Shown here: positions 17,614 to 26,714 of the stretch, piece by piece
Layout of the letters: each line of letters begins with the position of its first letter
Position numbering within the stretch: the first letter of the stretch is position 1
Notes under the pieces: model-generated
Seen by the model: the letters and a program-made list of their open reading frames with translations, nothing else
Databases searched by the model: none
Told to the model about the DNA's origin: nothing
Made by a program: the position numbers and the translations under genes
NCBI GenBank assembly: GCA_017432685.1
Contig: JAFRIR010000018.1
Coordinates: 1 to 64,000 of the forward strand
DNA: 64,000 bases
Direction: 5' to 3'
Origin: Flexilinea sp.
GTDB taxonomy: Bacteria; Chloroflexota; Anaerolineae; Anaerolineales; Anaerolineaceae

Positions 17614-18777
17614 TCAGCCGAGCAGAGAGAGGATGAAGTCCTCCATGTCCAGAACTTCGACGTACACGAATTCAGGATCGTTCGGCCAGAGCGGAATCTC
17701 GGAAAGCGGAGTGGAACCTTCTGCCGGGGTCACGTCATTGGGCAGGTACCAGCCGCCGAGGGTATTAAACTGTTCCGTACCGCGGCTCTGACCATCATCA
17801 CCACCAAGCAGATAGCGTTCCAGCAGCTTCGCGGCGTTCGGATGTTCACAGCTGTCAACAATGTAAAGGAAGTTCGGTTTCGGCACGCCCACCTTCGGGG
17901 TCATGGTCAGCGCATGCAGATGCCAGCCTTTGTTAACATTGTTGCGGACTTTGGAAGAGGGGCCCCATGCCATCTTAACTTCGGTCACGCCATCAGCGCC
18001 GACGGATTCGACAGCTTCATCAGAAGACTGGGTGAAGACCACATCATTGGAAAGCAGGCGGTATACCAGTTCATAGGCAGCGTTCTGTTTCCCCGCAGGA
18101 TTGGTGTAGGTGATCTTTTCGCCGAATTCGCGTTCATAGTCGGCTTCGATCTCGTCAGCAAATTCAGCGAAAGCAGCGAACTGGGCAATGTAGTCATGGT
18201 TGGTCAGCAGGTTGTTGATGATGAGTTTGCCGCTCCATTCCGGTTTCGTCAGATCCCACCAGGAATCCACATCCGGGCCATCCGGCAGCAGCTGGTCGTT
18301 ATAGAACCACTGGGTCAGTTCCCAATAGAGCGGGAAGCCGGCAGCCAGGGAATAAGTGCCGGTGTCGATCTTGGCGACGATGTCATCCGGATAGTAAGGA
18401 TACATGATGCCCGCCAGCACATATTCATTGTAAACCATACCGTCAAGGTCGGAAACATGAACCAGGTCAGCGCCTTTGATGCCGCTCTTATATTCGGTCA
18501 TTACCTTTTCCTTGACAACATCGGTCTTCATGTTGACAACTTCGGCTTCGATGCCGGGGAAATCTTCCATGAATGCAGCCAGAGCCTTGTCCATGCGGCT
18601 GGAAATGGAATAGACGACAACTTTCCCTTCCTGTTTGGCAAGCTCATAGAGCTCCTCAGTAGTCTGGGAACCGTCATCGATATTGGCGGCCTTCCAGGCT
18701 TCATCGGCCTGGACCGTCACAGCAGCGATCATGCTGATGAGCATGGCCAAAACAACAAGAACTGTCAATTTTTTCAT
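17614..18777 (-). CDS. ABC transporter substrate-binding protein, Fe(III)-type
   Basis: A 387-residue exported binding protein of the family 1/FbpA-like group, delivering ligand to the permease and ATPase encoded upstream. It has a signal peptide (MKKLTVLVVLAMLISMIAAVTVQA), then the first-lobe start EGKVVVYSISSRMDKALAAF and the hinge region WGPSSKVRNN. Three Tyr residues near 135-150 could ligate a metal but I cannot assign them. The gene is the last of three on the minus strand and has a ggagg site. Iron is the usual ligand, but polyamine, thiamine or phosphonate binders share the fold. Confidence 0.85.
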   Translation of the reverse strand: MKKLTVLVVLAMLISMIAAVTVQADEAWKAANIDDGSQTTEELYELAKQEGKVVVYSISSRMDKALAAFMEDFPGIEAEVVNMKTDVVKEKVMTEYKSGIKGADLVHVSDLDGMVYNEYVLAGIMYPYYPDDIVAKIDTGTYSLAAGFPLYWELTQWFYNDQLLPDGPDVDSWWDLTKPEWSGKLIINNLLTNHDYIAQFAAFAEFADEIEADYEREFGEKITYTNPAGKQNAAYELVYRLLSNDVVFTQSSDEAVESVGADGVTEVKMAWGPSSKVRNNVNKGWHLHALTMTPKVGVPKPNFLYIVDSCEHPNAAKLLERYLLGGDDGQSRGTEQFNTLGGWYLPNDVTPAEGSTPLSEIPLWPNDPEFVYVEVLDMEDFILSLLG

Positions 18778-18830
18778 TTTTCCTCCGTTTGAATTTTTGT
18801 TTCGTTCCTGCGAACGTTGAACACGAATTT

Positions 18831-18860
18831 AGTGGTCGGTGATCAGTGGTCGGTGTCAGG
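18831..18860. repeat. heptamer array H4a (GTGGTCG/GTGATCA)
   Basis: Four 7-base units alternating GTGGTCG with GTGATCA or GTGTCAG. Closely related heptamers recur inside the valS leader at 58669-58705. Confidence 0.75.
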
Positions 18861-18875
18861 TATCTTCCATGACCA

Positions 18876-18952
18876 TCCCACATCCCACTTCCTATTCCCT
18901 ATATCCTATTTCCTTACTATTTACTATTTACTAGTTACTATTTACTATTTAA
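18876..18952. repeat. heptamer array H4b (CTATTTA)
   Basis: About ten 7-base units moving from TTCCTAT-like to CTATTTA, filling the gap between the ATPase and binding-protein genes and reaching the ATPase stop codon. Confidence 0.85.
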
Positions 18953-20085
18953 TTAAGATCTTCTTCCGTTTCAATGGCGTACTTGATCAGGCGGCCGGTT
19001 TCTTTATTGTAAACCGTCATCAGGTGCGTATGGACCGTCAGAGAGACCTTTTGGTCATCCTGGTAACGCTTCAGACCGATCTCCTTGACCAGCAGGATCT
19101 CATCATTTACTTTGACCTGCACCAGCGTTTCCGAACCGGACGGCTGGACACTGTAAATATGCCCTTCCGTATGTCCGCTGTTGTCCTCATGGAGCACGAT
19201 CTGTTCCGGACGTACACCCAGCACCACATCAAATTTTCCGGACGGGATCTCTTCATCTGTGAAATATTTCGAATTGAAATCAAAATTCCCGATAGGTGAT
19301 TCCACATACATTCTGCCGTTTTTCACCTCACCTTTGGCTTCGACAAAATTCGTCTTCGGGTTACCGATGAAATCCGCCACCTTCAGGCTGACGGGATTGG
19401 TATAAATATGGATCGGGGTATCGACCTGTTCCAGAATGCCGTTGAAAAAGATGGCGATGCGGGTGCTCATGGTCAAGGCTTCCGTCTGATCATGGGTCAC
19501 GTAAACAACCGTGGTACCCAGTTCCTTATGCAGACGTTTGATCTCGGTGCGCATGTCCATCCGCAGCTTGGCATCCAGGTTGGAAAGCGGCTCGTCCAAC
19601 AGGAGCAGCTTCGGTTCGGAGACGATGGCACGAGCAATCGCCACACGCTGCTGCTGGCCGCCGGAGAGTTCGGATGGGTACCGCTGAACAAATTCACCGA
19701 TCTGCATGCGGTTCAGTGCGTCCTGAACCCGCTTTTTGATCTCATCCTTGGGCAGTTTCTTCAGGGAAAGCCCGAAGGCTACATTTTCAAAGACGGTCAT
19801 GTGCGGCCACAGGGCATAAGACTGGAAAACCAGGTTCAGACCGCGCTTGGAAGGCGCCATAAAAAACAGGTCATCCGCGTTGACGACCTCGGTACCGTCC
19901 ATCAGGATCACGCCGTGCTGCGGATTTTCCAGGCCGGAAAGCACACGCAGGGTCGTCGTCTTGCCGCAGCCCGAAGGGCCCAGCAGGGTCATGAATTCCC
20001 CGTCCTCGATCGTGAGGTTCAGGTTTTTCAAAACATGGTTGCCGCCATAGTACTTATCGATATTTTTTAATTCAATTCTGCTCAT
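18949..20085 (-). CDS. ABC transporter ATPase, FbpC/PotA type
   Basis: A 378-residue ATPase that powers the fused permease encoded just upstream. Walker A GPSGCGKTT is near residue 36, signature LSGGQQQ near 135, Walker B LLLDEP near 156, switch His in VTHDQTEA. The last 140 residues form the TOBE/OB regulatory domain typical of importers for iron, polyamines or sugars (GVRPEQIVL). The stop lies at the edge of heptamer array H4b. Together with the permease and binding protein it forms a complete importer. Confidence 0.93.
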   Translation of the reverse strand: MSRIELKNIDKYYGGNHVLKNLNLTIEDGEFMTLLGPSGCGKTTTLRVLSGLENPQHGVILMDGTEVVNADDLFFMAPSKRGLNLVFQSYALWPHMTVFENVAFGLSLKKLPKDEIKKRVQDALNRMQIGEFVQRYPSELSGGQQQRVAIARAIVSEPKLLLLDEPLSNLDAKLRMDMRTEIKRLHKELGTTVVYVTHDQTEALTMSTRIAIFFNGILEQVDTPIHIYTNPVSLKVADFIGNPKTNFVEAKGEVKNGRMYVESPIGNFDFNSKYFTDEEIPSGKFDVVLGVRPEQIVLHEDNSGHTEGHIYSVQPSGSETLVQVKVNDEILLVKEIGLKRYQDDQKVSLTVHTHLMTVYNKETGRLIKYAIETEEDLN

Positions 20086-20096
20086 AAATCCCCCTA

Positions 20097-21926
20097 TTAT
20101 CCACCAAGACTGCCTGCCAGATCAACTTTGCCGATTTTCCCGGCGATCCAGTAACAGAAGTATGTCAAAATGAAAATGATCACCGCCACACCATACTCAT
20201 ACGGCTCTTTGTTGTCGTTGTTGTAGGAAAAAGCCAGATAAGAGAGTGTCGCCATCTTCGGCGTCAGCAGCAGGATGTGCAGATCCAGCTCTTTCATCAC
20301 ACCGATAAAGATCAGGATGAAACCGGAGAAGAATCCGCCTTTGGAAAGCGGGGTGATGATCCGCGCAAAGCGGGTCACAAAACTCGCCCCTTCGATCTGT
20401 GCGGCCTCCTCCAGCTCCGTGCCGATCTGCATCATGGAAGATGTACCGGAACGGGCGGCGAAGGGCAGGTTTTTGACCGTACTGATGAGAATCAGCAGGG
20501 CAAAGGTGCCGTAAAGGGCCGGCATGATGCCGCGCCTCACCGCAAACATCGACATATAGACCGCACCGAAAGCGATAGACGGGATCAGGTAAGGGATAAA
20601 GACCAGCTGTTCAACCAGTTTCCCGGAGAATTTGCCGCGCCCGCGGGAAGTGATGTAGCCGATGAGCTGTCCGATGAGGGTGGCGATCACGGAAACGGAA
20701 AGCACCAGTTTGACCGTGTTCCACAGGCTGCTCCAGAACAGTTTGTTGCGGAAGATACCGGCTTCGCCTTCATAGACGGTCGGCTTGGAGAATTCTTCGC
20801 CCAGCCAGTAATGGAGCGTGAAATTATCAAGCGAGAATTTACCCTGCTCCATCATGAAGGTCTGCAGGATCAGGATGATCAGCGGAAAAATCACAACGAC
20901 TGTCAGGAACACCATGACGATAACAAAAATCGGTGTCCGCCAGGAGCCAAGCTTCAGCGGCGTACTGCGTCCGCCCTTGCCGCCGATGGTCGCGTAACTC
21001 TTCCGGGCGCCGATGGCACGCTGGTTGAGGAAAATGTTGACCGAGGCAATAGCGATCAGGATCATCGCGATGGCATAGGCGATCGCCTTGTTGTTGGAAG
21101 TCGACTGTGAATAGATCATGGTCGAGATCGTGTTATAGTTCACTTTGAACCCGAGGTATGCCGGTACGGAGAAGGTACCGATCGCCTTGGAGAAGGTCAG
21201 GATAAAAGCGGAGAGCAGCGCCGGCAGCACAAGCGGGAAAGTGATCCGTGCCAGGATCTTCACCTTACTGGCGCCCTGGATCTCACCCATTTCTTCCAGC
21301 TCACTGTTGATGGACTGCAGTGCAGAGGACCCGAGCAGATAGGCATAGGCATAATAATGGATCGTCAGCACCATGATGATCGGGAACGGACCGTATGCCA
21401 GCCAGTCCGGCGTGTTGATGCCGAGACTGCCCAGGAAGCCGGGAACACCGCCCACCCTCGCGTTCTTGAAGACCGCCGTCCATGCCATGGATTTGCTCCA
21501 GGAAGGCAGAATGTAGGGGATGATGATCAGCAGCGAAAGACCCCGTTTCCAGGGGAGGTCGGAACGGACCACCAGCCATGCCAAAACACCGCCGATCAGG
21601 ATGCTCAGCACGGAAACCGAGATACCGATCAACAGCGAATGCGACAGCGGCTTCCACAACAGCGAGGAGCTGACATCGCTGAACAACAGACGGTTCCAGT
21701 AATACAGGGTGAAATCTCCTTCAGCGCTGCCGGGAATGCGGCGGATATCCCGGGCCTGCACTTTGAAGGTCGTGGCAATGATGTCTCCCAAAGGGACAAC
21801 GATGAAATACACCAGCACGACCAGCGAAACCAGAACAATGATGTTGTATGGGTTCGTGAAGGCGTTTATCAGTGCATTTTTGATTCGCTTCCAGCGAAAT
21901 GGTGACTTTTGCGTGTCATTCTGCAT
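20097..21926 (-). CDS. ABC transporter permease, two fused halves (FbpB type)
   Basis: A 609-residue membrane protein holding two BPD-type permease domains in one chain, about six membrane segments each. Each half has its EAA loop, which contacts the ATPase: EEMGEIQGASKVKILARI in the first (about residue 210) and EEAAQIEGASFVTRFARI in the second (about 500). Fused permeases are typical of Fe(III) importers. A ggagg site precedes ATG. It is the first gene of the operon; a palindromic operator and a -10 box lie 110-140 bases upstream. Confidence 0.93.
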   Translation of the reverse strand: MQNDTQKSPFRWKRIKNALINAFTNPYNIIVLVSLVVLVYFIVVPLGDIIATTFKVQARDIRRIPGSAEGDFTLYYWNRLLFSDVSSSLLWKPLSHSLLIGISVSVLSILIGGVLAWLVVRSDLPWKRGLSLLIIIPYILPSWSKSMAWTAVFKNARVGGVPGFLGSLGINTPDWLAYGPFPIIMVLTIHYYAYAYLLGSSALQSINSELEEMGEIQGASKVKILARITFPLVLPALLSAFILTFSKAIGTFSVPAYLGFKVNYNTISTMIYSQSTSNNKAIAYAIAMILIAIASVNIFLNQRAIGARKSYATIGGKGGRSTPLKLGSWRTPIFVIVMVFLTVVVIFPLIILILQTFMMEQGKFSLDNFTLHYWLGEEFSKPTVYEGEAGIFRNKLFWSSLWNTVKLVLSVSVIATLIGQLIGYITSRGRGKFSGKLVEQLVFIPYLIPSIAFGAVYMSMFAVRRGIMPALYGTFALLILISTVKNLPFAARSGTSSMMQIGTELEEAAQIEGASFVTRFARIITPLSKGGFFSGFILIFIGVMKELDLHILLLTPKMATLSYLAFSYNNDNKEPYEYGVAVIIFILTYFCYWIAGKIGKVDLAGSLGG

Positions 21927-21969
21927 TGGCTGCCTCCGATAAGATTAGTAGACTGCTAAAACAAGCTGT

Positions 21970-22022
21970 ACTGCAAGACACATAAAACAAATAATAACCG
22001 CGGCACTTGCGGCTGTCATTAT
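21970..22022 (-). promoter_or_regulatory. hairpin in the leader of the iron-type operon
   Basis: In the untranslated leader, AATAATGACAGCCGC and CCGCGGTTATTATT can pair around a short loop. It has no T tract, so it may affect mRNA stability or access rather than termination. Confidence 0.45.
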
Positions 22023-22036
22023 TATCTGTTCGTTTA

Positions 22037-22067
22037 ATTATATCCGATAACCTCAGAAAACGTTTTC
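22037..22067 (-). promoter_or_regulatory. promoter with GAAAACGTTTTC operator
   Basis: On the minus strand a TATAAT box (22037-22042) lies about 110 bases before the permease start. A perfect 12-bp palindrome GAAAACGTTTTC (22056-22067) covers the -35 position. Its AACGTT centre is like LacI/CcpA-family sites. A repressor acting here is inference. Confidence 0.6.
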
Positions 22068-22211
22068 GATATCTGGTTGCTAAAAACGGGAAGTTATTTT
22101 TTTCCTGAAATAACAAACATATGTCATGAATCAGGATATGACAAAATCACCAAACAAAGTGCAGCTGTACCAATGATCTTGTGTGCCGGCCTCTTGCGAA
22201 AAAGGACTAAA

Positions 22212-22403
22212 GGGAACCTCTAAAACACCAATTTTTCTCTGTCCCGAGGAGATTCAGAGAATGAATTCTCTGAATCTCCTCGGGAGGTTTCCGTGGGGCG
22301 AAGCTCCTGCTCCGCAATCAAACCGGGCGTCAGCCCGTACCTTACGGAGCAGGTTAAGACCTGCCGCCCCCATACCCCCGCCCATTAGTTTTTAGAGGTG
22401 CCC
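22212..22403 (-). mobile_element. MITE copy 2 (192 bp)
   Basis: Full copy in minus orientation, flanked by TAAA at 22208-22211 and 22404-22407. Perfect internal palindrome, arms 22243-22262 and 22265-22284. Its last base and the adjoining target duplication form the stop codon of the neighbouring membrane-protein gene. Confidence 0.92.
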
Positions 22404-22894
22404 TAAAGATAAATAAACTTCCGATAGCGCAGCCAGGCAGCCAGATTTCCGATGAGCAGGGAGGGAAGCACGTCCCAGGCAAAGGTGTAAAGAAAAGCAG
22501 AACGGGCAGGGGCATCATTGCGAAGCGCGATCAGGACAACACCCCCCAGCAGCAGCGCGAGAAATGCCAGCCACAGGTAAGCGGAGGGCAGCACGCGCTT
22601 GTCCCGGAAAATCGGCCAGGTCAGCATGACAGCGCCGGTCCCAACCAGAGCCGGGACCAGAGATTCAACCAGATTGGCAGGGAAGACCGGCCAGCTGCCC
22701 ACGATCCGATCCAGCAGCGGCATCAGCAGCACATAGGAAACAATATAGACGAACAGAATAGCGAAGCTCAGCATCAGGGAGCTCAGCGAGAGCAGCCGCT
22801 TCAGGTCCCCGCTGTCCATGATCAGTAAGTTTTGCCAAAACTTCCGCTTTGGCGGTTTTTCACTCGTTCGGTCAGACATATTGTTTGCGCTCAT
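22403..22894 (-). CDS. small integral membrane protein between two MITEs
   Basis: Not recognised. The 163-residue product has a charged cytoplasmic head (residues 1-35) and four membrane segments at about 37-60, 73-96, 104-124 and 132-152. No motif is visible. The last codons run to the boundary of MITE copy 2: TAG is made of TA from the target duplication plus the first G of the element, so the original C-terminus may have been longer. MITE copy 3 ends 15 bases upstream of ATG and no clear ribosome binding site is left, so expression may be changed. ATG at 22879 is an alternative start. Confidence 0.65.
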   Translation of the reverse strand: MSANNMSDRTSEKPPKRKFWQNLLIMDSGDLKRLLSLSSLMLSFAILFVYIVSYVLLMPLLDRIVGSWPVFPANLVESLVPALVGTGAVMLTWPIFRDKRVLPSAYLWLAFLALLLGGVVLIALRNDAPARSAFLYTFAWDVLPSLLIGNLAAWLRYRKFIYL

Positions 22895-22909
22895 TTCTAC
22901 AATTATACC

Positions 22910-23102
22910 GGGAACCTCTAAAAAGTCAAAATTTTCTCTGTCCCGAGGAGATTCAGAGAATTAATTCTCTGAATCTCCTCGGGAGGTTTCCGTGGGGCGA
23001 AGCTCCTGCTCTGCAATCAAACCGGGCGTCAGCCCGTACCTTACGGAGCAGGTTAAGACCTGCCGCCCCCATACCCCCGCCCGTTAGTTTTTAGAGGTGC
23101 CC
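22910..23102 (-). mobile_element. MITE copy 3 (193 bp)
   Basis: Full copy, same orientation as copy 2, flanked by TACC at 22906-22909 and 23103-23106. The different duplications show that copies 2 and 3 arrived separately rather than as a composite unit. Confidence 0.92.
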
Positions 23103-23177
23103 TACCAAAATAAAAATGTCATGATTTAACGAAATTTCGTTTGTTTTCAAAAAATCGTTTATAATAGTTGGTTGTCC

Positions 23178-23266
23178 GGGGAGGTGCCGGAGTGGTTGAA
23201 CGGGACCGCCTGCTAAGTGGTTAATGGGGTAATACTCATTCGGGGGTTCGAATCCCCCCCTCTCCG
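23178..23266 (+). tRNA. tRNA-Ser (GCT)
   Basis: An 89-nt class II tRNA decoding AGC/AGU. Acceptor GGGGAGG pairs with CCTCTCC (one G-U), T8 and the D arm follow, anticodon loop CTGCTAA carries GCT at 23212-23214, a long variable arm follows, and the T arm is GGGGG-TTCGAAT-CCCCC. Discriminator is G. CCA is not encoded. Confidence 0.95.
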
Positions 23267-23365
23267 CTGGACAAGGCTGATGCAAATGTGGATGAAAACA
23301 CAGGGCATCAGCCTTTTTTATCCGCATATTCTCAAACCGCTGATCCTTTTTTGGGAATTAAGCAG

Positions 23366-23380
23366 TAAAATAAGCTTATG
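23366..23380 (+). promoter_or_regulatory. -10 box six bases from ATG (possible leaderless start)
   Basis: TAAAAT at 23366-23371 lies six bases before the ATG of the PHP gene and no Shine-Dalgarno sequence is present, the arrangement expected for a leaderless mRNA. No good -35 is visible. Confidence 0.4.
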
Positions 23381-24100
23381 GAAAAACAATATATTTACGA
23401 TACACACATTCACACCATCGAAACCAGTCCCTGCGGGAAGATCCCTGCAGCGGAAACGGTCGATTATTATGCCGCCCACGGATATGCCGGTCTGGTGATC
23501 ACGGACCATCTCCACCCTGAATTTCTGGCAAGGGTGGACGATGAAGCTCATGACTGGGATCACGTTGTTGACCTCTATATGGCCGGATACCGTGCCGCGA
23601 AAAAGCGCGGCGATGAGATCGGCTTCGACGTCATTTTCGGGTCCGAAATGCGTTTCCCGGAAAACAACAATGATTATCTCGTCTATGACATTGATGAAAA
23701 CTGGCTGCGCGCCCACCCCTATGTCATCTGCCAAAGCGCCCGGGAATTCTTTGAAAAGTATCATGATGAAGTGCTGGTGATGCATGCTCACCCTTACCGC
23801 GACGGCAATCTGACCGTCTTTGAGGATGCGATCCACGGAATTGAGCTGATCAACACCAATCCGAGACACAACAACTGGCCGGACCGTGCCCTTGCATTAT
23901 GGCAGCGTCATCCGGAATATTTCATTCAGGCAGGGTCCGACATGCACCAGGTCACGGACCGCTGCCTGGCCGGGATCATCACCGATCACAGGATCACAAA
24001 CTCGCACGAATATGCCGAGCTCGTCCGTTCCGGAGCTAATGACCTCTATGCACCGGGTTATCCGGAATATGTGGATGCGTTTCACGAGATGAGGAAGTAA
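23378..24100 (+). CDS. PHP-domain metallophosphoesterase
   Basis: A 240-residue PHP-superfamily hydrolase, probably a phosphatase or phosphodiesterase using two or three metal ions. Motifs: H10-T-H12 in DTHIHT, TDH near residue 44, E near 88 in GSEMRF, HAHPYR near 133 and GSDMHQ near 189. It resembles stand-alone PHP proteins acting on small phosphorylated metabolites or RNA, but no TrpH- or HisJ-specific feature stands out. An intrinsic terminator follows directly. The gene starts 112 bases after tRNA-Ser. Confidence 0.88.
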   Translation: MEKQYIYDTHIHTIETSPCGKIPAAETVDYYAAHGYAGLVITDHLHPEFLARVDDEAHDWDHVVDLYMAGYRAAKKRGDEIGFDVIFGSEMRFPENNNDYLVYDIDENWLRAHPYVICQSAREFFEKYHDEVLVMHAHPYRDGNLTVFEDAIHGIELINTNPRHNNWPDRALALWQRHPEYFIQAGSDMHQVTDRCLAGIITDHRITNSHEYAELVRSGANDLYAPGYPEYVDAFHEMRK

Positions 24101-24108
24101 AGACACAA

Positions 24109-24147
24109 ACGGGTCGGGATATCAAAAATCCCGGCCCGTCTTTTTCA
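24109..24147 (+). terminator. intrinsic terminator after the PHP gene
   Basis: Stem ACGGGTCGGGAT with ATCCCGGCCCGT around a seven-base loop, then CTTTTTC. Confidence 0.88.
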
Positions 24148-24166
24148 TTCCGGAATTGTACAAAAA

Positions 24167-24250
24167 CTTGTGACGCAACACAGGGTACAGCCCTGCTGTG
24201 TCGGCTTCGCGACAACACCAGAGCAGTCCCCGTGTGCTCTAAACAGAATC
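24167..24250 (+). repeat. R element 7
   Basis: Plus copy in the convergent gap between the PHP gene and the guanine-deaminase-like gene. Confidence 0.8.
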
Positions 24251-25499
24251 AGATTTTCTTTCCGTTCAGGTAGCGGTGGATGATATTGCGGTCATCCCCG
24301 GCATAACAGAAGCGTTCCAGACGCTGGGCGGGGGTCATCGGGTGACCCGCATCCTCGATATTGTCGATCACGAGCGCATCGAAGACATAACCCGGTTCAA
24401 AGGCGCCGACTTTCCCGAAAACCTGACCGCCCGCTTTTGTCGCCAGATAGAAGGCATGCGTAATATCAATGGTCTTCCCCTGTTCCGGCTCATAGAATTC
24501 TTTCAGTTTCGAGAGTTTAATGGACGCGGCACACTGACGGTAGATGCCGTTTTTGACACCGGCGCCGATATCTGATCCCAGGGCGATGTTTACTCCCTGC
24601 TCCTGCTGCCATTTGACAGCCATGATGCCGGCGATAACATTATTGGTCGCTTCCGGACAGTGGACCGCCACACAATCATATTCCGTCATCACCCGGATAT
24701 CATCTTCGGTCGGGAAGATCACGTGGGCAAAGATTGAGGGACCGTTGCCGAGCAGCCCGGCTTTTTCATAGATCTGCGAATCAGAAACACAGTCCGGGAA
24801 GAGCCTCAGAGACTCGCCGGCTTCCCATCGGGATTCAACCACATGGGTCTGGACACCCACGCCATACTTCTTCCCGAGCTTTCCCAGACCCCATATCAGC
24901 TCCCGGCTGCAGGTAGGGGCAAAACGCGGGGTCAGGATCGGTTTTACGGTTCCGGATCCGCTGTGCTCTTCGAGGAAGATTTCCGTCTCCCTCAATGATT
25001 CTTCCGTAGTTTCACACAGATATGAAGGGGACTGGAAGTCCATGTTGACCTTGCCGACATAGGCCCACAGCCCCTTTTCCTCCAGTTTTCTGAAGAGAAT
25101 GTTCGTCGCGTCCCGATGGATGGTCGCGAAGATGCCGGCATGGAACGTCCCGTTCCGGATCATGTCATCCACATAGGCCTCGTAGATCGGTTCGGCATAT
25201 TCCGGATCGGCAAAATGGGATTCCTGCGGGAAGGTATAGGTATTGAGCCAGTCGTTCAGCAGCAGATCCATGCCGATCCCACGCTGGATATACTGCGATG
25301 CGTGTACATGCAGGTCGGAAAATGCCGGAATGATCAGCCCTCTGCCGTGATCGGTCACCGGAACGTTTTTAAATTTTTCCGGGACATCTTTATAAATCCC
25401 TTCCACTTTCCCGTCTTCGACGGCAAGCCAGCTGTCCTCAAAAACATTCAGTTTTTCGCTGCTCTCCGAATAAACAATATCGCCGTGGTAAAGTTCCAT
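24249..25499 (-). CDS. guaD: guanine deaminase-like amidohydrolase
   Basis: A 416-residue metal-dependent hydrolase of the amidohydrolase superfamily that most resembles guanine deaminase, which turns guanine into xanthine and ammonia. Visible: the HxH metal site in FSDLHVHASQ (about residues 60-69), the guanine-deaminase-like stretch LLNDWLNTYTFPQE, TPRFAPTCS, Q-T-H-V-V-E-S with the next His, and the late metal Asp in ALGSDIGAG. Length is typical. The last codon lies at the edge of R element 7. Other purine or s-triazine deaminases share these motifs, so substrate is probable rather than certain. Confidence 0.82.
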   Translation of the reverse strand: MELYHGDIVYSESSEKLNVFEDSWLAVEDGKVEGIYKDVPEKFKNVPVTDHGRGLIIPAFSDLHVHASQYIQRGIGMDLLLNDWLNTYTFPQESHFADPEYAEPIYEAYVDDMIRNGTFHAGIFATIHRDATNILFRKLEEKGLWAYVGKVNMDFQSPSYLCETTEESLRETEIFLEEHSGSGTVKPILTPRFAPTCSRELIWGLGKLGKKYGVGVQTHVVESRWEAGESLRLFPDCVSDSQIYEKAGLLGNGPSIFAHVIFPTEDDIRVMTEYDCVAVHCPEATNNVIAGIMAVKWQQEQGVNIALGSDIGAGVKNGIYRQCAASIKLSKLKEFYEPEQGKTIDITHAFYLATKAGGQVFGKVGAFEPGYVFDALVIDNIEDAGHPMTPAQRLERFCYAGDDRNIIHRYLNGKKI

Positions 25500-25561
25500 A
25501 GGTCCGCTCCCTTCTCACTTGAAAGGCATTGTATTTTTATGATTAGCTTATCCTTCAGATT

Positions 25562-25602
25562 AACTGATATTGGGAACAGATGCAGCAAATTCAATATCAG
25601 TT
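25562..25602. promoter_or_regulatory. inverted repeat between two minus-strand genes
   Basis: AACTGATATTG (25562-25572) and CAATATCAGTT (25592-25602), 11-bp perfect arms 19 bases apart, downstream of the Rpn-type gene and upstream of the deaminase gene. Could be a weak terminator or a protein site. Confidence 0.4.
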
Positions 25603-25661
25603 CAGTTATACCTTTTCACTTTGACTCTTTAAATCTTGTTAATTTACCCGGAAAGGTATTG

Positions 25662-26543
25662 TTATTTCAACCCGGCAGCAACGATGAATTCCTCTGTAGA
25701 CATATTTACCCGCTTTGCTGCCTCTGCAATATCAAGAAGTTTATCTCTGACCAGATTCGCCAATGTATCAAAAATACCTTCTTCCCGTCCTTTACTGTAA
25801 ACATATTCCCTTTGTTCTTCTTCAGATAAATTTGCAAACATAATTTCCGGTACCTCCTCTTTCACAAGATATTCACTCAATACATTCCGATTCGTACAGA
25901 TTCGTATCGTCTCCTGAACAGCCTTTTCCGTCTTTCCGTAAAGCAAGACCTGTTCGTCAAACACACGTGAAAAGTTCACATATTGATTGATAATGTCTCC
26001 CTGCTTTCCATCTTTGATAACCTTCGCTTTCACATCAACAAAAATCTGATCCGGGTTCTCGATTTTCCATACATCATGTGAAAGAGTGATCTCTTCCGGA
26101 AGGTTTTCAGCTCCTTTTGGACAAAGAACATACAGCTCCGGTCTCGGAAATTCCACTTTCTTTGTACCATACACATCCAAACCGTTGTTTTTGATGTATC
26201 GCTGATAGGTCTCTCCGAGATACATCAATATTCGGATAAGGATATTCAATGTCCACAAAGTCTGTTCTTCGATCAGGATCATGAGACGATTCCCGATAAT
26301 AAAGCCAAGATCATTGTACTGTGTCCGGAGCATCTGATTTTCAAGTGTCACCAACGTGATATCAGTTATACTTGCTGTATCGTCTTCCGGATGCAGGGCG
26401 TAATAAAGCTGAATCAGATATTTTGGATCCTTGAATAAATCACAGAAGACGCCGTCCTTTGATTTTGGGTTCGCCTTCTTATCCAGTGGAACCAGTACAG
26501 CTTCTGCCATTTTTTTCTGGGTTTTCGTGTTATCTTCCCTCAT
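25662..26543 (-). CDS. Rpn-type PD-(D/E)XK nuclease family protein
   Basis: A 293-residue protein of the recombination-promoting nuclease (Rpn/YhgA-like) group, often labelled putative transposase. The nuclease core is visible: D in QYNDLGFIIGN, then the E-x-Q motif in LILIEEQTLWTLNILIR, where E-x-Q replaces E-x-K. The C-terminus has the usual YSKGREEG helix and an HTH-like end (DIAEAAKRVNMSTEEF). Known relatives cut DNA without strong sequence preference and are spread by transfer. ATG 26543 is chosen because aggag lies six bases upstream. It stands alone. Confidence 0.78.
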   Translation of the reverse strand: MREDNTKTQKKMAEAVLVPLDKKANPKSKDGVFCDLFKDPKYLIQLYYALHPEDDTASITDITLVTLENQMLRTQYNDLGFIIGNRLMILIEEQTLWTLNILIRILMYLGETYQRYIKNNGLDVYGTKKVEFPRPELYVLCPKGAENLPEEITLSHDVWKIENPDQIFVDVKAKVIKDGKQGDIINQYVNFSRVFDEQVLLYGKTEKAVQETIRICTNRNVLSEYLVKEEVPEIMFANLSEEEQREYVYSKGREEGIFDTLANLVRDKLLDIAEAAKRVNMSTEEFIVAAGLK

Positions 26544-26714
26544 TGACAACTCCTGTTAATAATTTTACCCTTTATATCTTTTGAAATCAATAGTCTTTTA
26601 TGATTCTGATGGATCATGTAAAGCTGACTCATTTACCGTTATAAGTTCGCCGACGTGGATTGTCACTGTATAGATACAACGGAAAAAAAGGGAAAAACTT
26701 TCTTCCATACAGAG

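Noticed and set aside
17587-18792. Open frame of 400 codons opposite the ABC binding-protein gene
   Set aside because: Antisense of a clear binding protein with signal peptide and ribosome site; its own start has neither.
25662-26543. Transposase of the MITE family
   Set aside because: Rpn-type proteins are often named transposases, but neither copy here has the MITE ends around it and the nuclease core is PD-(D/E)XK, not DDE.
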